Below are positions 28,896-36,084 of a stretch of DNA of 64,000 bases, piece by piece. How positions within the stretch are numbered: the first letter of the stretch is position 1; every line of letters starts with the position of its first letter. Source of the DNA: Streptomyces bungoensis (GTDB lineage Bacteria; Actinomycetota; Actinomycetes; Streptomycetales; Streptomycetaceae); contig NZ_KQ948855.1 of the NCBI RefSeq assembly GCF_001514215.1, positions 219,710-283,709 on the forward strand, given 5' to 3'. Below the pieces are notes generated by a model, which did not search any database, was not told where the DNA came from, and saw only the letters and a list, made by a program, of their open reading frames with translations. Both the position numbers and the translations under genes were made by a program.

Positions 28896-30161
28896 ATGAA
28901 GGTCGGGGCGACCCTTCTCGGCAAGAGGATCGCGAAAGTCAAGCCGCGCCGTGGTGGCGTGCAACTGGTGAGGTTGGAGGCGCTAGCGTCCTTCACCTGC
29001 TCGCGGTGCGCTCAGACGAAGTCAGCACGATCCGTCGCAGTGCGCGATGACGCTCTCCTCTGCAATGCCTGCTACGGAAACCTTCAAGCATCAGACACGG
29101 GGCACGATCAGTCATCGCCGGCTGGTACGGGTCGGACGCCGGAAGCCTCCGTCTCCCCGTCGGAGCCTGGTGGCAGGCAATCGTCAGCCCTTCGGACGGA
29201 CAATTCCGCACGGGTCGTCGTCCAGGAACTCGACAGCGGGCTCCCCTACTCGGTCGCCAACACTGGGCTCAGAATCGAGTGGAAGTTTCATGTGCGTGCC
29301 GAGCATCTACTGCACGGCACGTGCCCCGTGCCGGCCGACATGGCCGACCGAGCCGCCCCTCATGAGCCGCTCGACCTCACTTTTCTGCGCGGCCGTCACC
29401 GCATCCGGATTCTTGACGAACAGAAGAACGTCAGGCTCCGTGTGAGGGGTGGCAAAGCACAACTGACCGGGCTGACGTGGCAGCCCTTCGTCCTTCCCGG
29501 GACACGCGTGTCCGTGGGATGGGACCTGTGGAGGAAGCTCCGCTTGGCCTACACCCCTCTGGACGGTCCTGTTGTCTTCGGTGGCACCGTCGTGCGCTAC
29601 GCCTACGACCCGAAGATCATGACCCGTGAACTGGCAGCCTTCGACGCCCGCGTGGACCGGGTAGAGGAGTTGGTACTGATCGCTCTGCGCGAGCTGGGGT
29701 ACCTGGACGAGAAGGGCCGGGCACTGCTGCCGCAGGAGGCGCTGATCCGGAACACCATCGAGCGGGCACAGTCGGAGCGACCGGCGAGGAGAAAGATCGA
29801 CGGCGCGATCGAACGGCTCCTTTCCCGCGGAATCCTCACATGGGAGCAGGGCAGCATCAACGCCGCAGCCATGCTGCACTATCCGGCACGGCGCGGGGAG
29901 ACCCCGGTTCCACTGCTCTGTTACGCGCCGACGCTTCGAGATGCGGAACGCGAGGACCTGCGGGACGACCCTGGAGCCGGCCACGGGACGAGCGCTCACC
30001 GCGTGGCAGGACATCTGATGCGCATCGGGCACCTCGGCAAAGAGGCGAGCAAGGAGGCGAAAGCCGCCTACAGAGAGGATCACGCACGAGCGGGTTTGGC
30101 AGGGCCTCACGAGATACCCCGCGGCTTCACCTACGTTCGTGAGCACGAGCGAGGAACGTAG
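28896..30161 (+). CDS. Unknown protein with N-terminal four-cysteine zinc-finger motif
   Basis: 421 residues from the ATG at 28896, which follows a run of seven Gs serving as ribosome-binding site. Residues ~33-60 hold C-S-R-C and C-N-A-C pairs about 20 residues apart, a likely zinc ribbon. A Ser/Pro/Gly-rich linker follows, then a globular region with VVQELDSGLPYSVANTGLR and FLRGRHRIRILDEQKN, and a C-terminal helical part (KIDGAIERLLSRGILTWEQG) reminiscent of winged-helix DNA-binding segments. I do not recognise the family. It lies 105 bp after pglW in the same direction and could be cotranscribed, so an accessory role in Pgl is possible. Its codon use is less GC-biased than pglW, suggesting separate acquisition. 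Confidence 0.7.
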   Translation: MKVGATLLGKRIAKVKPRRGGVQLVRLEALASFTCSRCAQTKSARSVAVRDDALLCNACYGNLQASDTGHDQSSPAGTGRTPEASVSPSEPGGRQSSALRTDNSARVVVQELDSGLPYSVANTGLRIEWKFHVRAEHLLHGTCPVPADMADRAAPHEPLDLTFLRGRHRIRILDEQKNVRLRVRGGKAQLTGLTWQPFVLPGTRVSVGWDLWRKLRLAYTPLDGPVVFGGTVVRYAYDPKIMTRELAAFDARVDRVEELVLIALRELGYLDEKGRALLPQEALIRNTIERAQSERPARRKIDGAIERLLSRGILTWEQGSINAAAMLHYPARRGETPVPLLCYAPTLRDAEREDLRDDPGAGHGTSAHRVAGHLMRIGHLGKEASKEAKAAYREDHARAGLAGPHEIPRGFTYVREHERGT

Positions 30162-30261
30162 CGCGGGCCAGTGAATCGCAGGGCCATGACTTCTCGCGCG
30201 GCACGTTGCCGTGGAGGGCACGAGCCGACGTCACGACGTGTACTACCCCGTCGGCGTCACC

Positions 30262-31338
30262 TCAGATGCCGTACAGGGAACGTGCCCGAGTCGAGAAGAA
30301 CTCGTCGTACAACCGCGCCGGCAGGAGTTCGGAGCCGGCCGAGGCCAGCGACCTGGAGGCCGGCCAGGTGGACTCGGCGTGCGGGAAGTCGCTCGCCCAC
30401 AGCAGATTGGTCTGTGAGTGGAGCGCGAGCCGCAGGGCCGTCGGGTCGTCCTGGAAGGTGAAGTGGACGGCACGGGCGATGTACTCGGACGGCGGGCGGT
30501 GAATCCGCCCGTCGAGCTTGAGCCAGCGGTGGTGCCGGTGGAAGTAGTGGTCCAGGCGCTGCACGAGATGGGGCACCCAACCGGCGTCGAACTCGGCGAA
30601 CACGATGCGCAGTGCGGGCCATCGGTGCAGGACACCGCCGAAGACGAGTCCGGTGAGCAGTTCCTGCGCGTCCCACAGGGGCAGGATCACCGCGGCACCG
30701 GGGCCCGCGGCCGGCGCGCGCCGGTCCGGGGGCAGCGCGTGGAAGGTGATCGGCAGGGCGAGATCGCAGGCAGCAGCCCACAGCGCGTCGAACCGTTCGT
30801 CGGCGTAGAAGCCCTCGGCCGGCTCCAACGGCAGCAGGGCGCCCTTCAGTCCCTTGCCGCGGATCGACCGGAGGTCACGCACAGCGCTGTCGGGGCTCGT
30901 GACGGCGGTCGCGCCGCATCCGATCAGCCTGTCCGGCGCCTTGGCACAGAACTCGGCCAGCCAGGTGTTGTAGGCCGCCATGCAGGCAGCGGAGTAGGCA
31001 CGGTTGATGTGGCGCAGCAGGAAGAGCCCGACGGTGGGGTAGAGGACCTCGGCCGCCACCCCGTCGGCGTCCTGGTCTTCGAGGCGCGGGCCGGGCTGCC
31101 ACGCGCCCGGCCGGATGTCGGCGAACGCCGTGCCGCTTTCCCGTAGTTCCTTACCGGGGGTGCCGGCCGACCCGGCGAGTCCCAGTCCGATCGACCTCGT
31201 GGTGCCGGGAAGGACATAGCGTTCGCCGCCCGCGTGGTCCGGCGCGAGACGCGGCGCCTGGTCTCGCCACTCCGCGTCCAGGTAGTCCCGGAAGACGGCC
31301 GGCGGCTCGACGACATGGGAGTCTGCCGAGACGAGCAT
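30262..31338 (-). CDS. Amidohydrolase-2 family metal-dependent hydrolase
   Basis: 358 residues. The N-terminus LVSADSHVVEPPAVFRDYLD carries the DSHVxEP signature of the amidohydrolase-2 (ACMSD-like) family, in which members hydrolyse or decarboxylate small cyclic or acidic compounds using one metal. Other supporting segments: LPITFHAL (metal His), IVFAEFDAGWVPHLVQRLDHYF (family-typical), and LLWASDFPHAESTWP with the catalytic aspartate. Last gene of the seven-gene minus-strand operon, four bases after the membrane protein gene. Substrate unknown. Confidence 0.85.
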   Translation of the reverse strand: MLVSADSHVVEPPAVFRDYLDAEWRDQAPRLAPDHAGGERYVLPGTTRSIGLGLAGSAGTPGKELRESGTAFADIRPGAWQPGPRLEDQDADGVAAEVLYPTVGLFLLRHINRAYSAACMAAYNTWLAEFCAKAPDRLIGCGATAVTSPDSAVRDLRSIRGKGLKGALLPLEPAEGFYADERFDALWAAACDLALPITFHALPPDRRAPAAGPGAAVILPLWDAQELLTGLVFGGVLHRWPALRIVFAEFDAGWVPHLVQRLDHYFHRHHRWLKLDGRIHRPPSEYIARAVHFTFQDDPTALRLALHSQTNLLWASDFPHAESTWPASRSLASAGSELLPARLYDEFFSTRARSLYGI

Positions 31339-31342
31339 GTCC

Positions 31343-31837
31343 CTAGTCCTCCTTCGCGGACATGACCCGCCACATGACGAGGAGCGCGGCGTGCGACGCG
31401 GCCAGGAGGCCGACGCCGACCGGTTGCAGCCAACGGATGTCCCAGCCGACGGTCGTCTGGACGGCGATGAGGGCGATACCGATGGCCAGCAGGGGAAGTT
31501 CGGCGAGGGTGAAGCGCAGGAAGGCTTTTCGGGTTGCTTGGTCCGCCTTGCGCATCACGGCCACGTTCCATGCGACGTAGATGGCGAAGACACCGGCCCA
31601 GCTGATGAGCGTGGCCGTGCTGAGCCACGCCCCTTGTGGTGCCGGACGGCGCCAGCCGTCGACCAGCGCGACGTAGTTTCCCGCGGTGAGTGCGTCGAAC
31701 CCGACCAGCTCACCCGAGAAGTACGAGGTGGCGGTGCGCGCCGACCGCCAGTCCTGCCACCAGCTCGCGATGAAGAGGGGCAGGAGTGCCAACGTCACCG
31801 GAGTCGGTATGTCGTGCAGCAACAGGGAGCCGACCAC
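31343..31837 (-). CDS. Small multi-pass membrane protein of unknown function
   Basis: 164 residues from the only usable in-frame start, GTG at 31837. About four hydrophobic segments: near residues 8-26 (VTLALLPLFIASWW), 72-92 (ATLISWAGVFAIYVAWNVAV), 108-124 (LPLLAIGIALIAVQ) and 138-156 (VGVGLLAASHAALLVMW). The reading frame stays open upstream to 31916 with a plausible hydrophobic continuation, so the protein may begin earlier at an unusual start codon. It sits between an unknown protein gene (75 bp) and the amidohydrolase-2 gene (4 bp). Export or anchoring of the pathway product is a guess. Confidence 0.65.
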   Translation of the reverse strand: MVGSLLLHDIPTPVTLALLPLFIASWWQDWRSARTATSYFSGELVGFDALTAGNYVALVDGWRRPAPQGAWLSTATLISWAGVFAIYVAWNVAVMRKADQATRKAFLRFTLAELPLLAIGIALIAVQTTVGWDIRWLQPVGVGLLAASHAALLVMWRVMSAKED

Positions 31838-31912
31838 CCAGGGGGTGACGTAGATGACGTCGACCAGCCCGAGGGCCGGCGGTGGCGGACGGCGTCGGAT
31901 GGCAGCTCCTCC

Positions 31913-32530
31913 TCACCGTCGAAGGAGCAGTGCAGCCGCGAGCACGATTCCGTTGAGGACGTGCCCCGCGACCTCGTAACCGGGTGACCACTTGACGACT
32001 CCCACGACCTCCACCGGTTTGTTGTGGGCGTAGAACACCAGCTCGGCCGACTCCACGAGGAAGTAGATGGGGATCTCGAAACCGTTGTTCTCCAGCACTC
32101 CGGTGAAGCACTGGTAGCCGTAGACGCTGTACTGATCGGGGATCTGGATGGCCGGCGGCCGGAACGGGTCGTACGCCTGCGGTGTGATGTCGGGGAACCG
32201 CAGCGTTCCGTCGATGGTCACCACGTCGGGTGGCGTGACCTGACGACTTCCGACGGCCTCGGCGAAGTCCCGGACGCCGAGGTTCTTCCTTTCGATCTCC
32301 GCGTACGCGAACGAGAAGATGTCCTCGGGGAAGAGGTCGGCCAGGTACATGTCCGCACCCGCCTCGGCCGCGTACCCGAGCTTGGCCGCGAGGAACCAGC
32401 TGAAGCCTCCGCTGATCTGCTCGCTGTTGCGCGCGGCGAGGGACGAGCCCACCAGTTTCACGCCGATGGGAAGGATGAGTTGCTTCTCGACGTAGATGAG
32501 GGTGTTGCTGATGCCGGCTATCGCTGCCAC
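31913..32530 (-). CDS. Unknown protein of the radical SAM/PqqD operon
   Basis: 205 residues from GTG 32530, 22 bp after the PqqD-like gene. No recognised family. Visible: an amphipathic N-terminal region with Ala/Gly repeats (GFSWFLAAKLGYAAEAGADM), a middle rich in Asp/Pro (TIDGTLRFPDITPQAYDPF), a segment YSVYGYQCFTGVLENNG, and a hydrophobic C-terminal helix (HVLNGIVLAAALLLRR) that may anchor it in the membrane. One cysteine only. Its conserved position between PqqD-like and membrane genes suggests a partner or scaffold in the same pathway; it is not a typical small leader peptide. Confidence 0.65.
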   Translation of the reverse strand: MAAIAGISNTLIYVEKQLILPIGVKLVGSSLAARNSEQISGGFSWFLAAKLGYAAEAGADMYLADLFPEDIFSFAYAEIERKNLGVRDFAEAVGSRQVTPPDVVTIDGTLRFPDITPQAYDPFRPPAIQIPDQYSVYGYQCFTGVLENNGFEIPIYFLVESAELVFYAHNKPVEVVGVVKWSPGYEVAGHVLNGIVLAAALLLRR

Positions 32531-32552
32531 CGTCTTTCTCTGTCGGGGGTCG

Positions 32553-32903
32553 TCACAGGGGCATGCCGAAGGTTTCGCACCGGTCGGCGCTTTCACCCAG
32601 AAGGTCGCTGAGCGGACGGATGCTCGGGGCCGGCCCGGCGGCTGCGCCCGCACGTTCGAGGCGGCCGTTGACCACGTCGACCAGTTCTGCCAGAAGAAGC
32701 CGGGCCTGGTCGTCGTCCCGTGCGTACCGTGTGGCCACCGCGGAGACCACCTCGTCCGCCGGGGCGCCGGAGCGCAGCCTGTCGAGGAGTTCGTGAGCGC
32801 TCGCGTTCGCGTACAGGTACCGGCTGCTGTGCTGTACCAGGATGACGAACCCGTCGCCCTCCTGCCGTGAGGTGAACCTGGGCAGTGCACCGATCGAGGT
32901 CAT
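32553..32903 (-). CDS. PqqD-like peptide-recognition protein
   Basis: 116 residues. Size and pattern fit the PqqD/RRE family that binds leader peptides for radical SAM modification: VQHSSRYLYANASAHELLDRL (~23-43), then APADEVVSAVATRYARDDDQARLLLAELVDVVNGRLE, with a C-terminal tail absent from minimal PqqD (RPLSDLLGESADRCETFGMPL). ATG at 32903, 17 bp after the radical SAM gene it presumably serves. It implies that the operon modifies a ribosomally made peptide, although no precursor gene was found. Confidence 0.8.
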   Translation of the reverse strand: MTSIGALPRFTSRQEGDGFVILVQHSSRYLYANASAHELLDRLRSGAPADEVVSAVATRYARDDDQARLLLAELVDVVNGRLERAGAAAGPAPSIRPLSDLLGESADRCETFGMPL

Positions 32904-32920
32904 GACGTCTCCTAGTCTGC

Positions 32921-33886
32921 CTACTCCGTGGTCGGTGGCCGTGTGCCGAGTTGCACGAGAACCGGGCCCTGTGGAGGAGCCGTGCTCACGCAGTGTTTCG
33001 TCGACTGTGTGCGTTTCTCCTCGCGAAAGCGCTGGGCCTGGGCGCCGCCCCATATCGTGCGCAGGTCGTGCCGCCGGACGTCGCCCAGACGCCGGCGCCG
33101 GTCCCTGACGAACGGGCACGGGTAGGCCCATCCGTCGTGCAGGATCGCCAGGTCGCGGTCGAGTGCCGTGCACGGGGAGGCGCGCAGACGCTGGTCGTGC
33201 AGGTGTCCGGACAGCAGCGCCGCCGCGAGGTCGACCCGGCCGCGGTAGCGCTCGCGCAACTCGCGCAGTCCTGCCGCGAACTGCCCGAAGGGCTCCGCCG
33301 CTATTTCGAGTCGCCGCCGGTTGGCAGCATCGCCGAACTCGGGCAGCACCTCGCCGACGCAGACCCGGCCGACTCCCCGCTCGGCGGCGACGGCGAGCAC
33401 TCCTTCGATCTCCTGGAGGTTGTCGGGCATGGCGGTGTAGGCGAAGGAGACCTCCACCCCCCGTTCGACGAGCCGTGTCACGCCCTCCAGGGCCCTGTCG
33501 TACGCGTGAGGCGAACGGCGTACGTCGTTGTGGCGCCCGGGGTCGGCGGCGTCCAGGCTGACCTGGAAGGTGACGTCGGCCGCGGCGAGCCAGTCCGCCT
33601 TCTCGTCGGTGACCAGCATGCCGTTGGACGTGATGTGCGGTCGCAGGCCGTGGGAGTTGAAGTAGGTAACGATGTCTTGTAGTTGGGGGACGAGCAGCAC
33701 TTCGCCGCCGGTGAGGGTCACCTCGAACACGCCGGCTTCCACGATGCGCCGGGAGATGACGTGCAGCAGGTCGGCGTGAGGCAGGCCGGTGCGGGGGCCG
33801 TCATCCTGCTGGTAGCAGTGCACGCAGTTGAGGTTGCAGAGGTTGGTCAGTTCCCAGTGGACGTTCAGCGGCGCGGTCAGGGCCAT
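32921..33886 (-). CDS. Radical SAM enzyme with partial SPASM/twitch tail
   Basis: 321 residues. [4Fe-4S]/SAM motif C-N-L-N-C-V-H-C (Cys 17, 21, 24) followed by TLTGGEVLLVPQL (GGE motif), both typical of the PqqE-like peptide-modifying group. The C-terminal part has CTALDRDLAILHDGWAYPC, resembling the first half of a SPASM auxiliary-cluster domain, but only one more cysteine (KHC) follows, so a full SPASM domain is not present. ATG at 33886 has GGGGGAGAG directly upstream and overlaps the preceding amidohydrolase gene by 10 bp, so translation is probably coupled. Followed after 17 bp by the PqqD-like gene. Reaction unknown. Confidence 0.88.
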   Translation of the reverse strand: MALTAPLNVHWELTNLCNLNCVHCYQQDDGPRTGLPHADLLHVISRRIVEAGVFEVTLTGGEVLLVPQLQDIVTYFNSHGLRPHITSNGMLVTDEKADWLAAADVTFQVSLDAADPGRHNDVRRSPHAYDRALEGVTRLVERGVEVSFAYTAMPDNLQEIEGVLAVAAERGVGRVCVGEVLPEFGDAANRRRLEIAAEPFGQFAAGLRELRERYRGRVDLAAALLSGHLHDQRLRASPCTALDRDLAILHDGWAYPCPFVRDRRRRLGDVRRHDLRTIWGGAQAQRFREEKRTQSTKHCVSTAPPQGPVLVQLGTRPPTTE

Positions 33887-35094
33887 CTCTCCCCCAGGGC
33901 GTTGACGACGCTGCTTCCCTTGTAGAGGACGAGGGTCGGATGCCGTAACGCGGCCGGCGAGACCGTCGGGTCGTGTTCGGTGACCACCAGGTTGGCCCAC
34001 TTGCCGACGTCTATGGATCCAAAATCGTCCGCTCTTCCCAGGCACTCTGCAGCTCGTATGGTGGCGTTCCGGATGACTTCCATGGGCGCGATGCCCCAGC
34101 GTTCGAATCTGAGCAGTTCGTCGACGTAGTCGTCGAAGGAGCAGGGCGCGCATCCGGCGTCCGTGCCGACCAGGACGGGGAGCCCTGCGGCTATGTGGGC
34201 CGGGCGGCACTCCTCAAGGTATGCGTGCCAGTAGTCGAGGATCGCCACTTCGGACGCCGGCTGGCTCATGACGAACCGGGCACGCAGGGAGATCCATGAG
34301 CAGTACGCGGTCGGCACGAAGACCGTGGAGCGGCCCTTGGCCTCTTCCATGAGGTCGGGGTCCGCGACCATCCCGTGCTCCACGGTGGTGGCGCCGGCCC
34401 GGACGGCGGCTCTTATCCCGGCGGGGGTGAACGCGTGGACGGCGGTCAGCATGCCCGCGCGGTGAGCCGACCGGATGATCCGTTCCAGCTCTTCGTCGGG
34501 CCACAGCTCCGGGCCGTTCATTATCTTCAGCCACTCGTGCCCTGCCGCCGCCTGCCGGTCCACCAGCTCGTCGAGCGTGCTCTGGGACAGGTGCTGCCCG
34601 AACACCGAGCCGTGCCCGTTCGGCAGGCAGAGCGGCTCACCGCTGGTCACCAGTTCGGGCAGGAGGATGTGCCGGGACGCCACGTGACGCTTGGCCTCGG
34701 CCATGTGGGGCGCCCGGCCGCCGACGTCCCTGACCAGGCAGATGCCGTTGCGCAGGGCTTCCGTCAGGTTCTGCACGGCACGCAGTCCGCCGACTTCGGG
34801 TGGTTCGTCGAAGGCGAAGGTGACCGCGCCGTCATGGGTCCGGGGTTCGAACGTGACGTGGGCGTGCATGTCCACGAAGGAGGGTGTGGCCCAGCAACCG
34901 TCCAGGTCGACGATCTCGGCGCCCTCGGGAGCGGGCTCGTCCAGCGCGAGGATCCTGCCCTGGGAGAGGGTGATGGATGCCTTACGGGTCTCCCCCCGGC
35001 GGACGTCGACCACGGTGAGCCCGTTCAGGTGGCGTAACGGGCCACCGAACGTTCCCTTGAGCTCTCCCCCGAGGCCGGCGGTGGCGCCGGTCAC
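33877..35094 (-). CDS. Amidohydrolase (imidazolonepropionase-like)
   Basis: 405 residues of the metal-dependent amidohydrolase superfamily. Metal site DMHAHVTFEP (~95, HxH), central lysine region HEWLKIMNGPELWPDEE, ITAVH-type and VEHGMVADP histidines, and the catalytic aspartate in VGTDAGCAP. N-terminal and C-terminal strands (KASITLSQGRIL; GSIDVGKWANLVV) form the flanking beta domain. Translated from GTG 35094, which overlaps the stop codon of the acetyltransferase gene as GTGA. Related proteins cleave amide or cyclic amide bonds, including peptidase-like activities; here the substrate is unknown but a role in processing a modified peptide is a reasonable inference from the neighbours. Confidence 0.87.
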   Translation of the reverse strand: MTGATAGLGGELKGTFGGPLRHLNGLTVVDVRRGETRKASITLSQGRILALDEPAPEGAEIVDLDGCWATPSFVDMHAHVTFEPRTHDGAVTFAFDEPPEVGGLRAVQNLTEALRNGICLVRDVGGRAPHMAEAKRHVASRHILLPELVTSGEPLCLPNGHGSVFGQHLSQSTLDELVDRQAAAGHEWLKIMNGPELWPDEELERIIRSAHRAGMLTAVHAFTPAGIRAAVRAGATTVEHGMVADPDLMEEAKGRSTVFVPTAYCSWISLRARFVMSQPASEVAILDYWHAYLEECRPAHIAAGLPVLVGTDAGCAPCSFDDYVDELLRFERWGIAPMEVIRNATIRAAECLGRADDFGSIDVGKWANLVVTEHDPTVSPAALRHPTLVLYKGSSVVNALGERWP

Positions 35095-35900
35095 GCACCC
35101 GCTTCCGGTGCGACGGTGAGGTACGAGGCGTCGAAGACGTGCCGGTAGCCCAAACGCTCGTACCAGCGCTGGACGGCTGATCGGGCCTCCGTCTGCAGCA
35201 TGATGTGCGCGCACCCGTCCGTCTCGGCGATGCGGGCTAGGTACCGCATGATGGCGGAGCCGATGCCGGCGCGGCGGTGGCCGGGCAGCGTGCCGACACC
35301 GTAGACACCGGCGAGGCCGCCCGCCGTGAACAGCGCGGCCACCCCTACGGGCTGCTCGTCGAGGGTCGCCAGTACGTAGTACTTCCGGTAACCGGGGACC
35401 TCGTTGCCGAAGGACGCCCCGAGGCTCTCGGAGTAGGCGCTGTCCAGGTCACCGTAGGGGTCGTCCGGGTCGTCTCCGGAGTACGCCGCGGTGAAGGTGG
35501 CGACGTAGGCCTCCCGGTCCTCTCGCCCGACGGTCCGCAGGCGCAGGTTCCCGTCCCCGCCTTCCGGCCCGGCCAGTGCCGCGGTGTCGCCGACAAGCCA
35601 CGCGTCCGTGGCCCAGACATCTCTCCCGGCGCCGGACGTGTCCGCCTGCGCCGCCTGCGGCGTCAGGTACAGGGCCGGCTGGCGCCCGCGCCGGACGAAC
35701 TCCTCCTCGATCGCGGCCGGTAACGCGGCTGCGGCAGTCGGGGATCCAGGGGCGAAGAAGTTGTAGTACGGGTCCTTGATCGCGTCGCTGAAGAGCAGAG
35801 AACCGCCCTCGAGCCGCTGGTACTCCGAGAAGTACATCCCTTGCAGGCACTCGAAGTGGAAGACGAGGAGATCACCGACTGTGGGATCGGAGACGGACAT
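35091..35900 (-). CDS. GNAT-family N-acetyltransferase
   Basis: 269 residues. GNAT fold in the C-terminal half: LDEQPVGVAALFTAGGLAGVYGVGTLPGHRRAGIGSAIM contains the acetyl-CoA motif A (HRRAGIGSA), followed by AHIMLQTEARSAVQRWYERLGYRHV (motif B). N-terminal half (~1-110) is less conserved. ATG at 35900 is preceded by the strong site CAGGAGGGAC. First gene of the seven-gene operon; it overlaps the amidohydrolase gene by four bases. Likely acetylates the operon's product or an intermediate, or provides self-resistance. Substrate not evident. Confidence 0.88.
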   Translation of the reverse strand: MSVSDPTVGDLLVFHFECLQGMYFSEYQRLEGGSLLFSDAIKDPYYNFFAPGSPTAAAALPAAIEEEFVRRGRQPALYLTPQAAQADTSGAGRDVWATDAWLVGDTAALAGPEGGDGNLRLRTVGREDREAYVATFTAAYSGDDPDDPYGDLDSAYSESLGASFGNEVPGYRKYYVLATLDEQPVGVAALFTAGGLAGVYGVGTLPGHRRAGIGSAIMRYLARIAETDGCAHIMLQTEARSAVQRWYERLGYRHVFDASYLTVAPEAGA

Positions 35901-36084
35901 GTCCCTCCTGCGCGCAGCGATGAGCCGACAGGGTTCCGACGGCCCGGTGGGGCGGCGAGGGAACACTCCACGGGATGACCGAGAGTAGGGAGATTATGGC
36001 GCAACGTCGCATACCGAGGGAAGGATTCGAGCGATCCGACGCGGCGCCGTATCGGCACCGCCGCTCGGTGTCGCGGCGACTCGC

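Noticed and set aside
24465..28964. 1499-codon open frame antisense to pglW
   Set aside because: Composition is rich in Arg, Gly, Gln and Leu without domains; pglW on the other strand is clearly the gene.
34840..34860. tRNA-like GGTTCGAA sequence
   Set aside because: It lies inside the amidohydrolase gene and no acceptor or anticodon stem can be formed around it.
30262..35900. Mycofactocin or PQQ biosynthesis cluster
   Set aside because: Apart from radical SAM and PqqD-like proteins the characteristic genes (MftA, MftD, MftE, PqqA, PqqB, PqqC) are not present.
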